Assembly (NCBI RefSeq): GCF_900186535.1
Contig: NZ_FYDE01000005.1
Location: 1,340,895-1,404,894 of the forward strand
Length of the DNA stretch: 64,000 bases
Origin: Marasmitruncus massiliensis
GTDB lineage: Bacteria > Bacillota > Clostridia > Oscillospirales > Ruminococcaceae
Reading direction: 5' to 3'
The stretch's first letter is position 1. The number at the start of each line of letters is the position of its first letter. Shown here one piece after another: positions 41,563-50,513 of this stretch. Made by a program: the position numbers and the translations under genes. Below the pieces are notes generated by a model. It worked only from the letters and a program-made list of their open reading frames with translations. It was not told the origin of the DNA and did no database searches.

Positions 41563-43224
41563 ATGATTCGTGAGTGGAACGAAGAATCTTTAGACCATCG
41601 GAACACACTTTTATATGCGATGGGAATTTCCGAGGAGGATGCCAAACGCCCGGTGATTGGTCTGGTTAACTCCTGGAATGAAATGAATCCCGGGCACTTT
41701 CCGTTTAAAGACGTCATTGCCGAGATGAAGGAAGAAATCTATCAGGCGGGCGGTATTGCGCTGGAACTGCCTGTCAGCGGTATCTGTGACGGCATCTGCT
41801 CCAACACCCCCGGAGACCGCTACACCCTGCCCGCGCGCGATCTGGTTTCCAGCGAGGTGGAAACGGTAGCCGAACTGAATATGCTTGAGGGCATGATCGT
41901 CATGGCAACCTGCGACAAGGTTGTCCCGGGCATGGTAATGGGCGCACTCCGCGTGAATATTCCCACGGTGATGTTTACAGGCGGTTTTATGGCCGCCGGG
42001 CATTACAACGGGAAAATGCTGACACTGACACATACAAAGCAGGCCTATGCAGCCTATATAGCCGGCGACATCAGCCGCGAGGATTACAAGGGAATTGTAA
42101 AAAACGCCTGTCCGACGCCGGGGGCATGCCCGTTCATGGGTACCGCCAACACCATGTGCGCGATGGCGGAAGTGCTGGGGCTCACGCCGCATGGAAATGC
42201 CAGCGTCCGCAGCCAGAGCCCCGAATGGCATGAAATGGCCCGTTCGGCTGCCAGAAAAGTCATGGAGGCGGTCCATCAGGAACTTCGTCCGCGGGACTTC
42301 ATCAATCAGGAGAGCTTTGAAAATGTGGTGCGCTACATGATGGCGACCGGCGGCTCCACCAACAGCCTGCTGCACATCCCTGCGATTGCCCGCCAGATCG
42401 GCTGCGACATCACACCGGAAACATTTGATCAGATCAGCCGTGAAGTCCCGGTGATCAGCGCAATCTATCCGAACCACCCGACCTATACTATGGAGGAATT
42501 TTCCGCCGCGGGAGGGCTCGGCGCGGTCGTGAAGGAACTGGCGGGCGCCGGAAGGATTGCCGGTGATGCGAAAGGCCTGTTCGGCACAATTGAAGAAAAG
42601 GCAAAGCTCGCGGAAAACAAAGACCATAACGTCATCCATCCGGTTGCCAGCCCCATTCATGAGCAGGGAGGCCTTGCGGTTCTGCACGGCAATATCGGCA
42701 GCGAGAGCGCGATTGTGAAATTCAGCGCGGTGGACCCGGATGCCTGGAAGTTCGAAGGGCCCGCGAAGTGCTATGACTCTCAGGACAGCGCGTGGAACGC
42801 CATTCTGAAGGACGAAATTGTAGCGGGAGACGTGGTTATCATCCGCTATGAGGGTCCGAAAGGAAGCCCGGGTATGCCGCATATGGAAACATTTATGGCT
42901 GCGGTGCTCGGCAAAGGCATGGGTAAGGACATCGCTTTGGTGTCTGACGGCCGGTTTTCCGGTGCCACTGGCGGCCTTGCCATTGGGCATGTGAGCCCGG
43001 AGGCGTATGAAGGCGGAAACCTTGCCTTCATTCAGGATGGTGACAGGATTCATATTGATATTGAAGCAAGAACGCTTACGGTAGATGTCAGTGAAGAAGA
43101 GTTCGCCCGCCGCCGTGCATCATGGAAGCCAATTATCAAGCCCGCAACCGGATGGCTTCGGCTGTACCGCAAAAACTGCACATCCGCGCACCGAGGAGCG
43201 ACCGTCTACTGGGATAAAGATTAA
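41563..43224 (+). CDS. IlvD/Edd-family Fe-S dehydratase (sugar acid type)
   Basis: A 553-residue member of the dihydroxy-acid / 6-phosphogluconate / sugar-acid dehydratase family. Features: [13 protein letters not shown], Fe-S cysteines in TCDKVVPGM and [28 protein letters not shown], and [20 protein letters not shown]. It removes water from a polyhydroxy acid to give a 2-keto-3-deoxy acid. The locus lacks other valine/isoleucine genes, so a catabolic sugar-acid dehydratase is more likely than IlvD. The ATG at 41563 follows GAGG by 9 nt and the preceding gene end is just behind. Confidence 0.88.
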   Translation: MIREWNEESLDHRNTLLYAMGISEEDAKRPVIGLVNSWNEMNPGHFPFKDVIAEMKEEIYQAGGIALELPVSGICDGICSNTPGDRYTLPARDLVSSEVETVAELNMLEGMIVMATCDKVVPGMVMGALRVNIPTVMFTGGFMAAGHYNGKMLTLTHTKQAYAAYIAGDISREDYKGIVKNACPTPGACPFMGTANTMCAMAEVLGLTPHGNASVRSQSPEWHEMARSAARKVMEAVHQELRPRDFINQESFENVVRYMMATGGSTNSLLHIPAIARQIGCDITPETFDQISREVPVISAIYPNHPTYTMEEFSAAGGLGAVVKELAGAGRIAGDAKGLFGTIEEKAKLAENKDHNVIHPVASPIHEQGGLAVLHGNIGSESAIVKFSAVDPDAWKFEGPAKCYDSQDSAWNAILKDEIVAGDVVIIRYEGPKGSPGMPHMETFMAAVLGKGMGKDIALVSDGRFSGATGGLAIGHVSPEAYEGGNLAFIQDGDRIHIDIEARTLTVDVSEEEFARRRASWKPIIKPATGWLRLYRKNCTSAHRGATVYWDKD

Positions 43225-43295
43225 CCAGTTCCTTTTTCAAACATGGTTGCAGGCTCTGGAAAAGAATGGTATGATTCATTTTGAGGTGATTGGTT

Positions 43296-44303
43296 TTGAC
43301 AAACATTAAAGATGTCGCAGCGATGGCCGGGGTCTCAGCAAGCACCGTATCGCGGGTACTCAGCGGAAAGAGCTATGTAAACGCGCAGACCCGTCAGCGG
43401 GTGCTGGAAGCGGTCAAACAGATGGATTACAGCCCCAATGTGCTGGCCAAAAGCCTTAAAATGGGACGCAGCAATACAATTGCGCTCATGGTTCCGAGCA
43501 TTCAGAACCTGATTTTTCCCGATATCACCCGGGGTGTGGAGGATACGGCGCGTAAAAACGGTTTTACGGTTGTCCTCTGCAATACCGACGAGGATGTCGA
43601 AATCGAAAAATCTTATATCAATAAATTAAAAAAGCGCTGGATCGACGGCTTCATCGTCTGCTCGATGATGCCCGGTTCCGACCATATCCGCGTCCTGAGG
43701 GACGAAGGGTTTCCGCTGGTGGTTGTCAGCCGCTGCAGCAAGGAAGATCATCTTGACGCGGTCATCGTTGACAACTATCAGGCGGCGTACAATGCAGTTA
43801 ACTATTTGATCCGCACCGGCCACCGCCGGATCGCGCTGGCCCTCGGCCGCGAGGAGGTGATCCTCTATCGGGAACGCTGTGAGGGATATCTTGCGGCCCT
43901 GCGCGACAACCATATCCCGGTGGAGGAAAACCTCATCATGCGGGAGACCAACGGAAATAACAGTTTTTATTATTTAACAAAAAGCATGCTGGCGGGTGAT
44001 TCCTGGCCGGACGCGATCTTCGCGACAAGCGACCCGAAAGCGATTGTAATTCTGCATGCGCTTCATGATATGGGCGTCCGCATCCCGGAGGACATTTCCG
44101 TGCTCGGATTCGATAACGTCTATATGTCCGCGCTGGTGGAGCCGCCGCTTTCCACAGTGGCCCAGCCGCTGTATGAGATGGGCGTTGTGGCGGCTACCAA
44201 GCTGATTAACCAAATTAAATTCAAGGATCAGACCGGCCTTCTGCCTGCGCCGGCTGTTGATATCCTGAATACGGATCTTGTGATCCGGAAATCTACCCGC
44301 TGA
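43296..44303 (+). CDS. LacI-family transcriptional regulator
   Basis: A 335-residue repressor: N-terminal HTH IKDVAAMAGVSASTVSRVL and hinge YSPNVLAKSLKMG, then a sugar-binding-type core (NTIALMVPSIQNLIFPDI; PEDISVLGFDNVYMSALVEPPLST). TTG at 43296 lies 7 nt after GAGGTGAT; the TTG at 43290 is too close. It probably represses the Liv-type operon and the 45259-50471 operon via TGCAA/TTGCA dyads. Confidence 0.9.
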   Translation: MTNIKDVAAMAGVSASTVSRVLSGKSYVNAQTRQRVLEAVKQMDYSPNVLAKSLKMGRSNTIALMVPSIQNLIFPDITRGVEDTARKNGFTVVLCNTDEDVEIEKSYINKLKKRWIDGFIVCSMMPGSDHIRVLRDEGFPLVVVSRCSKEDHLDAVIVDNYQAAYNAVNYLIRTGHRRIALALGREEVILYRERCEGYLAALRDNHIPVEENLIMRETNGNNSFYYLTKSMLAGDSWPDAIFATSDPKAIVILHALHDMGVRIPEDISVLGFDNVYMSALVEPPLSTVAQPLYEMGVVAATKLINQIKFKDQTGLLPAPAVDILNTDLVIRKSTR

Positions 44304-44313
44304 GAGGTTTAAA

Positions 44314-45150
44314 ATGAACTGCTTTGGCATCAATTTATGGAACTGGACAAACGGCCTCGGGCCGGACTGCCTGGGGCTTCCCGCCAAAATTGCGGGAATG
44401 GGGTTCGACGCGGTCGAACTGCCGATGACGCAGCCCGCAGTTGATGAGCGGCTGGCGCATGAAATCTGCGCAAACGGCCTCAAGGTGACCCTTTGCGCCG
44501 CAATGTCGCCGGGGAGGGACCTTTCCAACTTTGACCCTCAAATCCGCGCGGACACGATGGACTACCTGCTGCGGTGCCTTGATACGGCGCAGCAGCTCGG
44601 AGCCGGGGTGTTTGCGGGCCCGCTGTATACGGGCGGGGGAAAACGGCATCTTCTGCCGCCGGAGCAGGCTGCCCGGGAATGGGAGCTGGCGGTGACCGGT
44701 CTGCGCACGCTTTCCGCCCGCGCGAAGGAATGCGGCGTGAAGCTTGCCATCGAGCCGCTGAACCGCTACCGGACGAGTGTGGTCAATACGGCGGAGCAGG
44801 GGCTTCGTATGGTGCGGGATGTAGGCGAGGAAAATGTCGGAATTCATTTTGATACATTCCACGCCGGTATTGAGGAGTCCGACCTTTGCGGCGCATTGGA
44901 AAGTGTGCTCGCAGCGGGCAAGCTTTTTCATCTGCATGCCTGCGCCAATAACAGGGGCGCGCCGGGGCAGGGATTTTTCCCATGGGACCGTATTTTCGGC
45001 CTCACCCGCAGTTATGGCTATCAGGGACATATTACAATGGAAACTTTTGCGCCGGGCGGCCTGGACAGCGGCTGGACACAGCTTGGGGAAAGCCCTGACG
45101 AGTTGGCGCTTTCCGGGCTGCGTTATCTGCGCAGTATATTTTCTGAATAA
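44314..45150 (+). CDS. Sugar isomerase/epimerase-like TIM barrel
   Basis: A 278-residue AP_endonuc_2-type protein similar to D-tagatose/D-psicose 3-epimerases: LAIEPLNRYRTSVVNT (catalytic/metal Glu), HFDTFHAGIEE (metal Asp and His), HLHACANNRGAPGQG and ITMETF (second Glu). It would epimerise or isomerise a ketose or keto-acid. It starts 10 nt after the LacI gene with GAGAGG upstream, so it is probably in the lacI transcript. Confidence 0.85.
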   Translation: MNCFGINLWNWTNGLGPDCLGLPAKIAGMGFDAVELPMTQPAVDERLAHEICANGLKVTLCAAMSPGRDLSNFDPQIRADTMDYLLRCLDTAQQLGAGVFAGPLYTGGGKRHLLPPEQAAREWELAVTGLRTLSARAKECGVKLAIEPLNRYRTSVVNTAEQGLRMVRDVGEENVGIHFDTFHAGIEESDLCGALESVLAAGKLFHLHACANNRGAPGQGFFPWDRIFGLTRSYGYQGHITMETFAPGGLDSGWTQLGESPDELALSGLRYLRSIFSE

Positions 45151-45197
45151 CTGCCTCAAACGGAGAAGCGTTTGCGGGCATCTTCTGCAAAAATGAT

Positions 45198-45211
45198 TGC
45201 AAACGATTGCA
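45198..45211. promoter_or_regulatory. LacI-type operator over the second catabolic promoter
   Basis: TGCAAACGATTGCA: perfect TGCAA/TTGCA arms with 4 nt between them, overlapping the -35 of the promoter at 45207-45235. It matches the dyads in front of the Liv-type operon. Confidence 0.6.
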
Positions 45212-45235
45212 GAATTTTCCTTTTGCGTTTTAATT
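45207..45235 (+). promoter_or_regulatory. Promoter of the oxidoreductase operon
   Basis: -35 TTGCAG (45207-45212), a 17-bp spacer and -10 TTAATT (45230-45235), 24 nt before the ATG at 45259. Confidence 0.5.
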
Positions 45236-45258
45236 GGTAAGGAAGGTATGGTGATTTT

Positions 45259-46635
45259 ATGGCTTCGCATGAAAAATTTGGGTTTAAGACCTTGGATGAG
45301 GTCAGAGATAAAATAACTTCGCTCAAAGCGGATATCCGCCTGAGCGAAGACTTCGCACCTCTGCATAAGCAGGTGAAGGTGGGCAGCAAAACAGCCCCGA
45401 ACGCAATTGCTGTTTTGCCGATGGAAGGCTGCGACTCCGATCCGGACGGTTCTCCCTCCGAATTGGTGGAGCGGCGCTATCTGCGTTTTGCGGAAGGCGG
45501 CGCCGGGCTGCTGTGGTGGGAGGCATGCGCCGTCGTCCGTGAGGGCCGCGCCAATCCGCTTCAGATGATGCTTACAACAGAGAATGTCGGCAAGTTTGCG
45601 GCACTGCTGCAAAAAACAAATGCCGCGGCGGAAGCGGCGAACGGTGCGGGTCACCGTCCCCTAAATGTGCTTCAGCTGACGCATTCCGGCAGATATTCGA
45701 GGCCGGACGGCCATAAAGGCGCGCCGATCGTGCCGCAGCATGACCCGCTTCTTGACCCCCGCGTGGGGCTTGACCCGGATGCTCCTGTCGTGACGGATGA
45801 GTATCTGGATGCGCTGACGGAAAAATACGTCCAATCCGCCCTTCTGGCAAAAGAAGCCGGGTTCGACGGCGTGGATATTAAAAGCTGCCACAGATACCTG
45901 CTCAGCGAACTGCTGGCTTCCCATACGCGTGAAGGCAAGTATGGCGGCAGTTTTGAAAACCGGACCCGGTTCCTGCGCGAAACCGTCCGGGCAGTGCGCA
46001 AAGCGGTCGGGCAGGATTTTATCATTGCCTGCCGCTTTAATGTGTTCGACGCGCATCCCTATCCTTACGGGTTCGGCGTGGACAAAGAAGACCTGTGGAA
46101 GGTCGATTTCACAGAGCCGATGCAGCTGGTGAAAATGCTGGTGGAGGAAGGGGTCGACCTTCTGAGCAATTCGGCGGGGAACCCTTATTACATCTATCCG
46201 CAGGTTACGCGCCCCTTTGACCTGTCCAGTATGGGAATCCCGGTCCCGAACGAGCATCCGCTGGAGAGCATGGCGCGGCTGTTTGACTTTACCCGCCGGA
46301 TTCAGGAAGCCGCCGGGGACGTCCCGGTGGTGGGCAACGGATATACCTGGCTACGGCAGTTCCTGCCTTATGCGGGGGCCGCAAATCTGGCGGACCGCAG
46401 CTGCAGCTTTGTGGGGCTTGGCCGTTCCAGCTTTGCCTATCCGGAAGCGCCGCGCGATATTCTGAAAAATGGCAGGATGGAGCCCGGAAGATGCTGCGTT
46501 ACCTGTTCCAAGTGCACACAGATCATGCGCGATCATGGCCGAACCGGCTGTGTTATCAAGGACAGCGCACTTTATGCGCCCCTGTATAAGCAGGCGCGTG
46601 AAGAAACTGACCAGCGTGAACACAGCTTTCAGTGA
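45259..46635 (+). CDS. NADH:flavin oxidoreductase with C-terminal Fe-S cysteines
   Basis: A 458-residue Old Yellow Enzyme-type FMN barrel: LQLTHSGRYSRPDG, GFDGVDIKSCHRYLLSELLASHTREGKYGGSFENR and FVGLGRSSFAYPE. The C-terminal CCVTCSKCTQIMRDHGRTGC resembles the 4Fe-4S site of the 2,4-dienoyl-CoA reductase branch, but the FAD/NADPH half of that enzyme is absent. The usual active-site H-x-x-x-Y appears as CHRYL, so substrate handling may differ. It probably reduces an activated double bond made during dehydration. First gene of a four-gene operon. Confidence 0.85.
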   Translation: MASHEKFGFKTLDEVRDKITSLKADIRLSEDFAPLHKQVKVGSKTAPNAIAVLPMEGCDSDPDGSPSELVERRYLRFAEGGAGLLWWEACAVVREGRANPLQMMLTTENVGKFAALLQKTNAAAEAANGAGHRPLNVLQLTHSGRYSRPDGHKGAPIVPQHDPLLDPRVGLDPDAPVVTDEYLDALTEKYVQSALLAKEAGFDGVDIKSCHRYLLSELLASHTREGKYGGSFENRTRFLRETVRAVRKAVGQDFIIACRFNVFDAHPYPYGFGVDKEDLWKVDFTEPMQLVKMLVEEGVDLLSNSAGNPYYIYPQVTRPFDLSSMGIPVPNEHPLESMARLFDFTRRIQEAAGDVPVVGNGYTWLRQFLPYAGAANLADRSCSFVGLGRSSFAYPEAPRDILKNGRMEPGRCCVTCSKCTQIMRDHGRTGCVIKDSALYAPLYKQAREETDQREHSFQ

Positions 46636-46652
46636 AAGGAAGGAAAATCGAA

Positions 46653-47681
46653 ATGGGCGAATGGATGAGCCGGGTCGGTCGTGTGGCCGAGCCGATGAAG
46701 GTAGATTTTCTGAACAGAAGTGTACCCGCTCCCGCTGAGGGGCAGGTAGTCATAAAAGTAGTTTCCAGCGCCATCTGCGGCAGTGACCTGCATATTTTTA
46801 AAGGGAAGCATCCGGCGGTGCCGCTGCCTGTGACCATCGGGCACGAGTTCTCCGGCGACGTCGCGGCGGTCGGAGCCGGCGTGACGGAGGTTCAGGTCGG
46901 CGACCGGGTGACGGTGGAACCGTGCCTGGTCTGCGGGAAATGCGAAGCCTGCCGTCATGGAAATTACGGTTATTGCGAACAAATCAGCTTTACTTACCGG
47001 CAGGGAGACGGCGCGATGGCCGACTATGTAACGGTGCAGGCACCCTATGTCTACCGCCTGCCGGATGACCTGAGCTATGACGCCGGGGCGCTGATCGAAC
47101 CGCTTTCGGTTGCAACCCATGCTGTTCGCCGCGCCGATATCAAGCTGGGCGAAACCGTTCTGGTCATTGGGGCGGGCGCAATCGGGATGCTGATTGCCGC
47201 AATCTGCAAAAAGAGCGGGGCGGCGAAAGTAATCATAGCCGACCATTCGGATGTCCGGCTGAAAATGGCTCTGGAATTGGGCGCGACAGACGCTGTGAAT
47301 TCCAAAGAAGAGCCGCTGGAGGCCGCGCTGGCCAGACTGACCGGCGGAAAAGGCGTGGATAAGAGCTTTGAATGCGTAGGGCTGGAAGCCACTTTTGTGC
47401 AGGCGATGATGGCCTTGAAGCAGAATGGCCTTGCAACGATTGTGGGAATCTTTGAGAACCCGAACATTGTGATCCCTGCAAGCAGGTTTGTTTCCGGGGA
47501 AATCCGGGTGCAGGGGGCACAGGGTTATTGCTGGGACTTCCCGATTGCGCTGAAACTGAGCAGGGAGCTGAACCTGGAAAAGCTGATTACGCATGTTTTT
47601 CCTTTGGATGACTTGCAAAAAGCGCTTGAGACCTGCCTGGACCGCAACGCCGGCAGCGTTAAGGTGCTTTTGAAACCGTAG
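46653..47681 (+). CDS. Zinc-dependent medium-chain alcohol/polyol dehydrogenase
   Basis: A 342-residue MDR enzyme: catalytic zinc ligands in SSAICGSDLHIFKG and IGHEFSG, structural zinc cysteines in CLVCGKCEACRHGNYGYC, and a Rossmann fold VLVIGAGAIGMLIAA. It resembles sorbitol/threonine/galactitol-phosphate dehydrogenases and oxidises a secondary alcohol. ATG at 46653 preceded by AAGGAAGG. Confidence 0.9.
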   Translation: MGEWMSRVGRVAEPMKVDFLNRSVPAPAEGQVVIKVVSSAICGSDLHIFKGKHPAVPLPVTIGHEFSGDVAAVGAGVTEVQVGDRVTVEPCLVCGKCEACRHGNYGYCEQISFTYRQGDGAMADYVTVQAPYVYRLPDDLSYDAGALIEPLSVATHAVRRADIKLGETVLVIGAGAIGMLIAAICKKSGAAKVIIADHSDVRLKMALELGATDAVNSKEEPLEAALARLTGGKGVDKSFECVGLEATFVQAMMALKQNGLATIVGIFENPNIVIPASRFVSGEIRVQGAQGYCWDFPIALKLSRELNLEKLITHVFPLDDLQKALETCLDRNAGSVKVLLKP

Positions 47682-47721
47682 CGGCAGTGCAAGCTTACAA
47701 AAAGGAACAGGAGAAAACTAT

Positions 47722-48489
47722 ATGAAAAAAACCGCAATTGTCACAGGGGGAAGCCGGGGGATCGGATTTGCGATTGCCCGTCGGCTTGGTCTGGACGGTT
47801 TTGCCGTTGTCATTTTTGCAACAACACCCGAGGAAAAAAACAAAGAGAACCTGAAACTGCTTGAAGCTGACGGGACAGAATATCACTATGTACAAGGAAA
47901 TATCGGCAGCACGGAGGACCGGCGGAGGCTGGTGGACGAAGCGGTATCCAGATTCGGCGGCATCCATGTGCTGGTGAACAATGCGGGCGTGGCGCCGAAA
48001 GTGCGTGGCGACCTGCTGGAAATGACGGAAGAAAGCTTTGACTATGTCATCGGCATCAACACAAAAGGAACGATGTTTTTGACGCAGGCGGTTGCCAATC
48101 AGATGCTCAAACAGCCGATGGTGGGGAAAAAGCGCGGAACGATTGTCAATGTTTCCTCCTGCTCGGCGGAGGTGTCTTCGGTGAACCGCGGGGAATACTG
48201 CGTTTCCAAAGCCGGGGTATCCATGCTGACGACCCTGTATGCGGATCGGCTGGCGCGGGAGGATATTCTGGTGCACGAGGTGCGGCCGGGCGTCATTTCA
48301 ACAGACATGACCGCCGGAGTACATGAAAAGTATGAATCCCTGATTGAACAGGGCATCTTCCCGATTGCCCGCTGGGGGACTCCGGAGGATGTGGCCGGGG
48401 CTGTGAGCGCATTCTGCGGCGACGCGTTCCTGTATACCACCGGCAATTATATTGACATAGACGGCGGTTTCCATATCAAACGCCTGTAA
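47722..48489 (+). CDS. Short-chain dehydrogenase/reductase
   Basis: A 255-residue classical SDR: TGGSRGIGFAIA cofactor loop, NNAGVAPK, catalytic Ser in NVSSCSAEVSS, Tyr-x3-Lys in YCVSKAG, and the C-terminal GNYIDIDGGF. NAD(P)-dependent oxidation or reduction of a hydroxy/keto group; probably works on the same pathway intermediates as the zinc dehydrogenase. Confidence 0.9.
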   Translation: MKKTAIVTGGSRGIGFAIARRLGLDGFAVVIFATTPEEKNKENLKLLEADGTEYHYVQGNIGSTEDRRRLVDEAVSRFGGIHVLVNNAGVAPKVRGDLLEMTEESFDYVIGINTKGTMFLTQAVANQMLKQPMVGKKRGTIVNVSSCSAEVSSVNRGEYCVSKAGVSMLTTLYADRLAREDILVHEVRPGVISTDMTAGVHEKYESLIEQGIFPIARWGTPEDVAGAVSAFCGDAFLYTTGNYIDIDGGFHIKRL

Positions 48490-48506
48490 TCATTCGGGAG
48501 GTGCCT

Positions 48507-50471
48507 ATGAAAACGTCACTGATGCAAACCCCGCAGGGAACGGTCCGGGTTTATTCCATGAATACCGTGATTGTCGGCACGGGTGCGGCGGGCTATAACG
48601 CCGCCGACCGCCTGTGGAGTCTGGGCCAGCAGGATATTGCCATTGTAACCGAGCATATCAGGGCGGGAACGTCCCGCAATACCGGTTCTGACAAGCAGAC
48701 CTACTATAAGCTGACGCTTTCCGGCGGCGAGCCGGACAGTGTGCGGGAAATGGCGGAAACGCTGTTTTCCGGCCAGTGCGTGGACGGCGACCTTGCGCTC
48801 TGCGAAGCGGCGCTTTCCGCGCAGGGATTCCTGCGGCTTGCGGAACTTGGTGTACCGTTTCCGCGCAGCCGTTACGGGGAGTATGTGGGCTATAAAACAG
48901 ACCATGATCCCCGCCGCAGGGCGACCAGCGTGGGCCCGTATACCTCCAAAATCATGACCGAGTGTCTGGAAAAGGCGGTTATGGCAAAGAAGATTCCGAT
49001 GTTTGACCATATGCAGGTTATTCAGATTCTGTCAAACGGTACAAAAGCATATGGGCTTCTTTGCCTGGATACGTCGTCGCCCGAAGACCTGGATCAACGC
49101 TTCGTCGTCTTCCACTGCAAAAATATTATTTATGCGACCGGCGGCCCCGCCGGAATGTATGCGAACAGCGTCTACCCGTTTGGGCATTACGGGGCCACCG
49201 GCATCGCTTTTGAAGCCGGGGTAAGAGGGAAAAATCTGACCGAATGGCAGTATGGGCTGGCTTCCGTCAAACCGCGCTGGAACGTGTCCGGCACCTATAT
49301 GCAGGTCATGCCGCGGTTTATCTCCAAGGAAAAGGATGGTTCCGGCGAACGGGAATTTTTATGCGACTTCTTTCATGATAAAGGGGAGATGCTCACAAAA
49401 ATATTCCTGAAAGGGTATCAGTGGCCGTTTGACGTGCGCAAGGTAGATAACGGCAGCTCGATCATTGACATTCTTGTCTATTTGGAAAGCTGCAAAGGCC
49501 GCAGGGTCTTTCTTGATTTTTGCTCCAATCCGGGAAAGGAAGAGGTCCCTTTCAAAGCGCTGGGAGAGGAAGCGCTCGACTATCTGGAAAAGGCCGATGC
49601 CTGCTTCGGTACCCCGTATCAACGCCTGCTGCACATGAATACCCCCGCTGTGGAGTTTTACCGCGGCAAAGGCGTCGATCTGTCACAGGAGCCTTTGGAA
49701 ATTGCCCTTTGCGCGCAGCACAATAACGGTGGGCTGACGATTGACGCCTGGTGGCAGACGAATCTGGAGGGGTTCTTTGCTGTCGGGGAAGTCAGCGCAA
49801 GCCACGGCGTCTACCGCCCGGGCGGCAGCGCACTGAATGCCGGACAGGTCGGTTCCGCCCGCGCGGCCGAATATGTGGCGGCTTGCCGCGCAGGAGAGCC
49901 GGAGGAAGAACCGAGGTTTTTCGACCGCGCACAGTCCGGCGTGCGTATTGCGGCGGAGCTGGCGGCTGCTGCAGAACGAAATGTTGCCGGAACGGCTGTA
50001 CAAAAGCTCTGGGACGCGGCCGCTGAACGCATGAGCCAGTTCGGTTCGGCAATCCGCAGCCGCGACGGGATTTTGACCGCGCTTCGAGAAGTTCAAACAG
50101 AGCTGACCACGTTTTCCGACCTTGTCGGCGTTGCTGCGCCCACAGAACTGAGCAGGCTGTTCCGTCTGCGCGATGTCCTGATCTGCCAGTACGTATACCT
50201 TTGCGCAATGAAGGATTATATGGAACAGGGCGGCAAGAGCAGAGGCAGCGCGCTCTACACTGATCCCAAAGGGGAAAAGCCTTACTCTGTCCTGCCGGAT
50301 GCGTTCACCTTCTGTCTGGACGATGGCTCCAGAGGCAGCCTGATTCAGGAGGTAAGCTACCAAAACGGTGACTGCACCTTCCTGTGGAGGCCGGTACGGC
50401 CGATTCCGGACGACGACGATTTCTTTGAAAATGTCTGGCGTTCCTACCGTGAAAATAAGAACATCTATTAA
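48507..50471 (+). CDS. FAD-dependent oxidoreductase, fumarate reductase-like
   Basis: A 654-residue flavoprotein of the FAD_binding_2 (succinate dehydrogenase/fumarate reductase/aspartate oxidase) type: N-terminal VIVGTGAAGYNAADRL, TSRNTGSDKQTYYK where fumarate reductases have a Ser/Gly-rich loop, YATGGPAGMYANSVYP, and GLTIDAWWQTNLEGFFAVGEVSASHGVYRPGG close to the end of the FAD domain. It is the last gene of the operon and may dispose of electrons onto an unsaturated intermediate, or oxidise one. ATG at 48507 with GGGAGG upstream. Confidence 0.85.
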   Translation: MKTSLMQTPQGTVRVYSMNTVIVGTGAAGYNAADRLWSLGQQDIAIVTEHIRAGTSRNTGSDKQTYYKLTLSGGEPDSVREMAETLFSGQCVDGDLALCEAALSAQGFLRLAELGVPFPRSRYGEYVGYKTDHDPRRRATSVGPYTSKIMTECLEKAVMAKKIPMFDHMQVIQILSNGTKAYGLLCLDTSSPEDLDQRFVVFHCKNIIYATGGPAGMYANSVYPFGHYGATGIAFEAGVRGKNLTEWQYGLASVKPRWNVSGTYMQVMPRFISKEKDGSGEREFLCDFFHDKGEMLTKIFLKGYQWPFDVRKVDNGSSIIDILVYLESCKGRRVFLDFCSNPGKEEVPFKALGEEALDYLEKADACFGTPYQRLLHMNTPAVEFYRGKGVDLSQEPLEIALCAQHNNGGLTIDAWWQTNLEGFFAVGEVSASHGVYRPGGSALNAGQVGSARAAEYVAACRAGEPEEEPRFFDRAQSGVRIAAELAAAAERNVAGTAVQKLWDAAAERMSQFGSAIRSRDGILTALREVQTELTTFSDLVGVAAPTELSRLFRLRDVLICQYVYLCAMKDYMEQGGKSRGSALYTDPKGEKPYSVLPDAFTFCLDDGSRGSLIQEVSYQNGDCTFLWRPVRPIPDDDDFFENVWRSYRENKNIY

Positions 50472-50508
50472 AAAACCGGCGGCCCAATGAAATGGGCCGC
50501 CGGTTTTT
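50471..50508. terminator. Strong convergent terminator
   Basis: A perfect 16-bp stem (50471-50486 with 50493-50508) with A5 and T5 ends and a 6-nt loop. It ends the plus-strand catabolic operon and the minus-strand kinase-aldolase operon. Confidence 0.9.
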
Positions 50509-50513
50509 GGCTG

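Noticed and set aside
41611-43053. Long minus-strand open frame (480 codons) opposite the dehydratase gene
   Set aside because: It mirrors the codons of the IlvD/Edd-type gene, whose Fe-S and glycine motifs are intact; Arg/His/Cys-rich shadow frame.
41563-43224. Biosynthetic dihydroxy-acid dehydratase (ilvD)
   Set aside because: No other branched-chain biosynthesis gene is nearby, and the gene is inside an importer/LacI/epimerase catabolic cluster.
44335-45654. Minus-strand open frame (439 codons) crossing the epimerase and flavin oxidoreductase genes
   Set aside because: It spans two good plus-strand genes and their spacer, has no family signature and no start signal.
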